Assembly: GCA_900770265.1 (NCBI GenBank)
Contig: CAAGJR010000063.1
Span: 1-16,481, forward strand
Origin: an uncultured Acidaminococcus sp.
GTDB lineage: Bacteria > Bacillota > Negativicutes > Acidaminococcales > Acidaminococcaceae
DNA: 16,481 bases
Direction of reading: 5' to 3'
Every line of letters begins with the position of its first letter. Position 1 is the first letter of the stretch. Below are positions 12,640 to 16,481 of this stretch, one piece after another. A model generated the notes under the pieces. It saw only the letters and a program-made list of their open reading frames with translations. It was not told the DNA's origin and did not search any database. The position numbers and the translations under genes are program-made.

Positions 12640-13527
12640 CTACACATCCAGGAATTTCCGCAGGGAAATGCTGCTGCCCAGGGCCCCGATCAGGGTCCCT
12701 ACCACGACCAGCACGGCGCACAGGTAGCCCATGGTGGGCCAGGTGGGCAGCATGGGGAAGAAGGCCAGGGTGGCGTAGATCCGGGCCAGGATGGCGTTAT
12801 ACCCCTGGTACAGGGCCAGGTCGGCAATGGCGGCCCCGATGAGGCCCATGAGCATCCCTTCCAGCAGGAAGGGCCAGCGGATGAACCAGTCGGTGGCACC
12901 CACGTATTTCATGATGTTCACTTCCCGCCGCCGGGCGAACACGGTGATGCGTATGGTATTGCTGATGATGAACAGGGTGGCCACCGCCAGAAGGGCGATG
13001 AGCAGCACGCCGCCAATGCGCAGCACCCGCGTGAGCTGGAACAGGTGGGTCACCACCTCCTGGCCGAACTTGGCCGTCTCCACCCCGGGCAGCTGCTGCA
13101 GCTGGGGCACCAGGACGGGGATCCGCTCCGGCGTATCCACCTGGATTTCAAAAGAAGCCGGGAACGGGTTGTCCTGGCCCAGGGCATCCAGCAGCTTCTG
13201 CTGGTCCCCCAGCCGGGACTTGAATTCCTGCAGGGCCTGCTGCTTCGTCACGGGCTTCACCTTCACGATGCCTTCCGTGCTCTTCAGCACCTTGTCCACC
13301 TGCTTCAGCTGGTCCGGCGTGGCCGTGTCCTGCATGTACACCGTGACCTGCACCTGGCTCTCCAGCTGGTGGGCCAGGTTGTTCACGTTCAGCACCATGG
13401 TGAGGAACATGCCCAGCACCAGCAGCGACAGGGCCACGGTGCTGATGGAGGCGATGGTCATCAGGGAATTCCGCTTGAAAGAGGTCAAGGTCTCTTTGAT
13501 GTAATACCATTTCGTACTAAACTTCAT
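12640..13527 (-). CDS. ftsX: Cell division protein FtsX
   Basis: A 295-residue membrane protein of the MacB/FtsX type. After a cytoplasmic N-terminus (MKFSTKWYYIKETLTSFKRN) comes the first membrane segment (about 22-46), then an extracytoplasmic domain (about 47-180), then three more segments, including VLLIALLAVATLFIISNTIR and the conserved cytoplasmic loop FARRREVNIMKYVGAT. It pairs with FtsE and transmits ATP-driven movement to the periplasmic hydrolase. The start at 13527 is set by AAAGGAG nine bases upstream and by family length. The gene overlaps the ftsE end by 3 bases of stop plus 8 bases, indicating coupled translation. Confidence 0.96.
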   Translation of the reverse strand: MKFSTKWYYIKETLTSFKRNSLMTIASISTVALSLLVLGMFLTMVLNVNNLAHQLESQVQVTVYMQDTATPDQLKQVDKVLKSTEGIVKVKPVTKQQALQEFKSRLGDQQKLLDALGQDNPFPASFEIQVDTPERIPVLVPQLQQLPGVETAKFGQEVVTHLFQLTRVLRIGGVLLIALLAVATLFIISNTIRITVFARRREVNIMKYVGATDWFIRWPFLLEGMLMGLIGAAIADLALYQGYNAILARIYATLAFFPMLPTWPTMGYLCAVLVVVGTLIGALGSSISLRKFLDV

Positions 13528-14203
13528 ACCCGTAAACTCCTTTGCGGTCGTCCCGGACAATGCGCCCGTCTTCCAGGGCGATGACCCGTTTCTGCATATA
13601 GTCCACCATGGTCTTGTCGTGGGTGGCCATGATGATGGTGGTCCCGCTCTCATTGATCTGGGAGAAGATGTTCATGATTTCCATACTGGTCTCCGGGTCC
13701 AGGTTGCCAGTGGGTTCGTCGGCGATCACCAGGAGCGGGTCGTTGACGATGGCCCGGGCAATGGCGATGCGCTGCTGTTCCCCGCCGCTCATTTCGCCGG
13801 GATAGGCGTCGCCCCGGTCCTTCAGGCCCACCAGGTCCAGCACCTCGTTCACCCGCTGGCGGATCTTGTGGCTGGGGGCCTCGATGACCTGCATGGCGAA
13901 GGCCACGTTCTCATAGGCCGTCCGGTCGTTCAGCAGACGGAAATCCTGGAACACGATGCCCAGCTGCCGGCGCAGATACGGGATATCCCGCCGTTTCAGC
14001 TTCATCACGTCCACTCCGTCCACGAAGATCTGGCCGCTGGTGGGTTCGATTTCCCGGGAGATCAGCCGGATGAACGTACTTTTCCCGGCACCGCTGGGGC
14101 CCACCAGGAACACGAATTCCCCGGCTTTGATTTCTACATTGATGTCTTCCAGGGCCACAGAACCCCCCGGATAGATCTTTCCTGCATGACGCATTTCCAG
14201 CAT
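13517..14203 (-). CDS. ftsE: Cell division ATP-binding protein FtsE
   Basis: A 228-residue ABC ATPase. Walker A is GPSGAGKST (about 35-43), the Q-loop lies in VFQDFRLL, the signature is MSGGEQQR (about 138-145), Walker B with the catalytic glutamate is LLVIADEPTGNLD, and the H-loop is ATHDK. The LLNDRTAYENVAFAM and GNLDP features are typical of FtsE and separate it from general ABC transporters. It forms FtsEX at the division site or lateral wall. AGGAGG lies nine bases before the ATG, and the csaB stop codon TAG is the first part of TAGGAGG, so the two genes are tightly linked. Confidence 0.97.
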   Translation of the reverse strand: MLEMRHAGKIYPGGSVALEDINVEIKAGEFVFLVGPSGAGKSTFIRLISREIEPTSGQIFVDGVDVMKLKRRDIPYLRRQLGIVFQDFRLLNDRTAYENVAFAMQVIEAPSHKIRQRVNEVLDLVGLKDRGDAYPGEMSGGEQQRIAIARAIVNDPLLVIADEPTGNLDPETSMEIMNIFSQINESGTTIIMATHDKTMVDYMQKRVIALEDGRIVRDDRKGVYGYEV

Positions 14204-14216
14204 GGAAACAATCCTC

Positions 14217-15308
14217 CTATTTGTTGTGTATCAGTGCCAGGGCCCGTCCGATGTTGGCTTTGGCTTCCTGCCGCAGGGCCCGGATCTGGTCCCGGCGCTG
14301 CCGGCCGTCCTCCTGCCACAGCTGGCGGGCTTTTTCCACCAGTTCAGCAGCCGTCACCCGGCCGATGGTGTCCACCACATCCCCTTTCATGCCATCCACG
14401 AACCGGTCCACTTTGGGGTCGTAGGAAATGGCCATGAAGGGTACATCATTCAGAGCCGCGAACACCAGGGCATGGAGCCGCATACCGATCAGCAGATGGA
14501 GATTGCTGATCAGGTCCTGGTATCCCTGGGTGGAGCATTTCTGGTCCAGGATGAACACATTCTTCTTATCCTGCATCTGCTCACGCACCTGGGCGGACAG
14601 CTCCGCATCCGCCGGGAACTGCAGGGGCAGGAACAGGATCTGGGCGCCGAATTCCTTCTGCAGCGCATCGGCCGCTTTGGCAAATTCCGCCGTGAACCGC
14701 TGCTCCCCCTTCCAGTGGCGCAGGGCCAGCCCCACAACCGGACGGGAAAGGTCCACGCCCAGTTTCCGGAGCAGCCCAGCACCGGCATCCTTCCGGCCTT
14801 CCGGCAGGGAGAACACCGCGTCACTGGTCACATGGATGGTGGCCGGGTCGAAGCCCATGGAACTCAGGTCCTCCAGGGAGCCGTCGTCCCGCACCGTAAT
14901 GAGGTCGGCCTTTTTGCACACCAGCCGGGTCAAAAAGCGGCTGAACCGCCCCCGGATGGGTCCGATGCCCTGGGCGAACAGCATGATCTTCTTGCCCAAC
15001 AGGCCGGCCAGGCCGATGATGGATAAATAATAGTAGAGACTCATCCGGCTGGTCACGTTCTGCAGCAGACTGCCGCCCCCGGAAAGGAGCAGATCCGTGC
15101 CCGCCATGGCCCGCAGGATGCCCCACAGATCGAACCGATGGATGGCCTTCACCGGATGGAGCCGACGGGTCACCTCCGGATGGCCGGAAATCACCGTCAG
15201 TTCCACCTGAGGGTCCTGTTGTTTCAGGCTGGTCACGATGGCCGTGAGCATGGCTTCATCTCCTGCATTGGAAAAGCCATAATAGCCGGAGATCAGGATC
15301 TTACCCAA
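14217..15308 (-). CDS. csaB: Polysaccharide pyruvyl transferase CsaB
   Basis: A 363-residue cytoplasmic enzyme of the polysaccharide pyruvyl transferase family. Diagnostic features are the start ILISGYYGFSNAGDEAML (about 4-21), LLSGGGSLLQN (about 73-83), FAQGIGPIRG (about 111-120), VRDDGSLEDL, VVGLALRHWKG and IGMRLHALVFAAL near the C-terminal third. CsaB adds ketal pyruvate from phosphoenolpyruvate to a wall polymer, which then serves as ligand for SLH-domain proteins; in diderm Firmicutes SLH proteins tether the outer membrane. That role here is inferred, since no SLH gene is in the window. The ATG overlaps the end of the DUF5693 gene by eight bases. Confidence 0.95.
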   Translation of the reverse strand: MGKILISGYYGFSNAGDEAMLTAIVTSLKQQDPQVELTVISGHPEVTRRLHPVKAIHRFDLWGILRAMAGTDLLLSGGGSLLQNVTSRMSLYYYLSIIGLAGLLGKKIMLFAQGIGPIRGRFSRFLTRLVCKKADLITVRDDGSLEDLSSMGFDPATIHVTSDAVFSLPEGRKDAGAGLLRKLGVDLSRPVVGLALRHWKGEQRFTAEFAKAADALQKEFGAQILFLPLQFPADAELSAQVREQMQDKKNVFILDQKCSTQGYQDLISNLHLLIGMRLHALVFAALNDVPFMAISYDPKVDRFVDGMKGDVVDTIGRVTAAELVEKARQLWQEDGRQRRDQIRALRQEAKANIGRALALIHNK

Positions 15309-16481
15309 CGGGATTCCTCCTCTTTTGGATCAGGCGCAGCACATGGGGATAGGCTGCAGCGAAAATGGCCACGGCAATCAGGCCGGCTACCACGCCCACC
15401 ACATACCCATCCAGGGCCCGTACGTAGCTCATGAGGATGGGGGTACGCATATGGCAGAACGTCTGTACCAGGCTGCCCTGGCCGATGGCCGCTGCGGTGA
15501 CGCACAGGCCGTAGAACCAGGTGGGCAGCTGTTTCCAGGCCGCCCAGGCAGCCAGGAAGAACGCCGGATGGCCGATCATGAATTCTTTTTCACGCGGGCG
15601 CGCCCACATGGTCTCCTCCAGGAAGAACCGGAGTTTCTGTTCCACCATGGGCACCGGTACCCCGGCCGTATGGCCGCTGCGGCCGATGAACACCCAGGCC
15701 ACGAACGCGAAGATGCCCAGGATCACCAGGGCTTTCAGATTCAGGGGACGATCCAGGAATTCCACCACCCGATGCAGCGGTTTCCGCCAGTCCTCCCCCT
15801 TCTTCCACAGACCATGGGTCCGCAGGAAAAGCAGCAGGGTCAGCAGCACCGGTAGCATGAACGTCACTTTCACGCCCCGGTAGATATCCATTTCCAGCAG
15901 GAACCGGGTGTCACTGAGGATACCCCCCAGCAGGGAGGCCCCGATCAGGGACAGCACGATGGTCTCACCCAGGTGCAGCGTGGTGCGGCACACCAGCTGG
16001 ACCAGGTTGCCGTTATGGCCGCTGTTGCGCCACACGCCCATCATCCGGTACATGGACAGCACCGGGAACGTAACGGCCGCGCCCAGGGCAATGCCCTGCC
16101 GGGCCAGCAGGCTGAAGGAGCCGGCGAACACAGAGGCCGACAGCACCACGCCCAGGCCCAGGGTGGTCTTCACATAGTGTTCTTCCTTCAAAACGCCCAG
16201 CAGCAGCAGGTACATGCAGAACGCTGCGGCCAGGGAGAAGGCCAGGGGCACGTAGAACAGACGGCTGGGCTGGTACACCTTGAAGATGTCAGCCGGGCCT
16301 TTGGCAAAGCCCTTGCTGTCCACGTCCTTCGTCACCCGTTCCACATAGTCCAGGTTCGTCTGGAGCAGGGTCTTGTTGTCCCGGGGCGTCAGGAACGTCT
16401 TGATGTAGTTCACCCGGATGTTCCGTTCCTCGTCCGCCAGGGACCAGCGGCGGAAGGCATCGAACACCTGCATCTTCCGCT
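15301..16481 (-). CDS. DUF5693 multi-pass membrane protein, C-terminal part (cut by window edge)
   Basis: The open frame runs to the right edge without a convincing start; the internal ATG at 16473 is not a likely start because an ERNIRVNYIKTFL segment, typical of mid-protein in this family, follows at once. The visible 393 or so codons show a soluble stretch followed by many hydrophobic segments (about ten) and loop motifs that I associate with DUF5693 proteins next to csaB: FIGRSGHT, MWARPREKEFMIGHPAF and IGQGSLVQTFCHMRTP. Function is unknown; conserved linkage to csaB suggests a part in wall-polymer synthesis, export or modification. It overlaps csaB by eight bases. Confidence 0.85.
   Translation of the reverse strand, partial: RKMQVFDAFRRWSLADEERNIRVNYIKTFLTPRDNKTLLQTNLDYVERVTKDVDSKGFAKGPADIFKVYQPSRLFYVPLAFSLAAAFCMYLLLLGVLKEEHYVKTTLGLGVVLSASVFAGSFSLLARQGIALGAAVTFPVLSMYRMMGVWRNSGHNGNLVQLVCRTTLHLGETIVLSLIGASLLGGILSDTRFLLEMDIYRGVKVTFMLPVLLTLLLFLRTHGLWKKGEDWRKPLHRVVEFLDRPLNLKALVILGIFAFVAWVFIGRSGHTAGVPVPMVEQKLRFFLEETMWARPREKEFMIGHPAFFLAAWAAWKQLPTWFYGLCVTAAAIGQGSLVQTFCHMRTPILMSYVRALDGYVVGVVAGLIAVAIFAAAYPHVLRLIQKRRNPVG

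Noticed and set aside
12629..12721. Longer N-terminus for the M23 peptidase
   Set aside because: It overlaps ftsX coding sequence and would bury the signal peptide behind 31 unrelated residues; the 12628 start has a proper ribosome-binding site.
11444..12727. 427-codon plus-strand open frame
   Set aside because: Antisense to the M23 peptidase gene, with no recognisable domain.
13528..13653. Longer N-terminus for FtsX
   Set aside because: The extra 42 residues come from ftsE in another frame and are unlike FtsX; AAAGGAG precedes the 13527 start.

Overview
The window looks like a chromosomal piece of a GC-rich diderm Firmicute, most likely a member of the Negativicutes (Acidaminococcaceae-like). 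The inference rests on a mixture of traits. There is a classical outer-membrane autotransporter, which needs an outer membrane. Beside it are Firmicute-type envelope genes (csaB pyruvyltransferase, a DUF5693 protein, ftsEX with a PcsB/EnvC-like M23 peptidase), a ThiT thiamine transporter and an infC-rpmI-rplT operon with a Gram-positive-style attenuator leader. No species can be named from sequence alone. All 14 supported protein genes lie on the minus strand, so transcription runs from high to low coordinates.

Right half (about 8800-16481): an envelope operon transcribed as DUF5693 (cut by the window edge) - csaB - ftsE - ftsX - M23 peptidase - S41 (Ctp) protease - histidine-kinase-like protein. 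Genes overlap or are separated by fewer than 20 bases, except for one 189-base gap filled by a palindromic repeat pair. CsaB would pyruvylate a wall polymer, FtsEX would drive the M23 peptidase, and the Ctp protease would process envelope proteins. The terminal gene resembles a sensor kinase but has lost the phospho-acceptor histidine and the ATP-binding aspartate.

Middle (about 4324-8551): nfo (endonuclease IV) and thiT overlap by four bases and end in a 13-bp perfect inverted repeat whose centre is also the -35 box of the next promoter. That promoter drives infC-rpmI-rplT through a roughly 140-base leader with an intrinsic terminator, typical of L20 autoregulation. infC appears to start at a rare AUA codon. 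An HD-domain phosphohydrolase follows the rplT terminator, and rpsO (S15) has its own promoter, structured leader and terminator.

Left (1-4323): a 1135-residue cysteine-free autotransporter with its own promoter, bordered on both sides by dispersed palindromic repeats, then the 5' part of a PAP2-family membrane phosphatase gene running off the left edge.

The most unusual non-genic feature is a family of palindromic units with GGG...CCCCTACGG layout. Pairs of units face each other in most large intergenic gaps, and their stem sequences differ from copy to copy while base pairing is kept. No CRISPR array, tRNA, rRNA, transposase or plus-strand gene was found.
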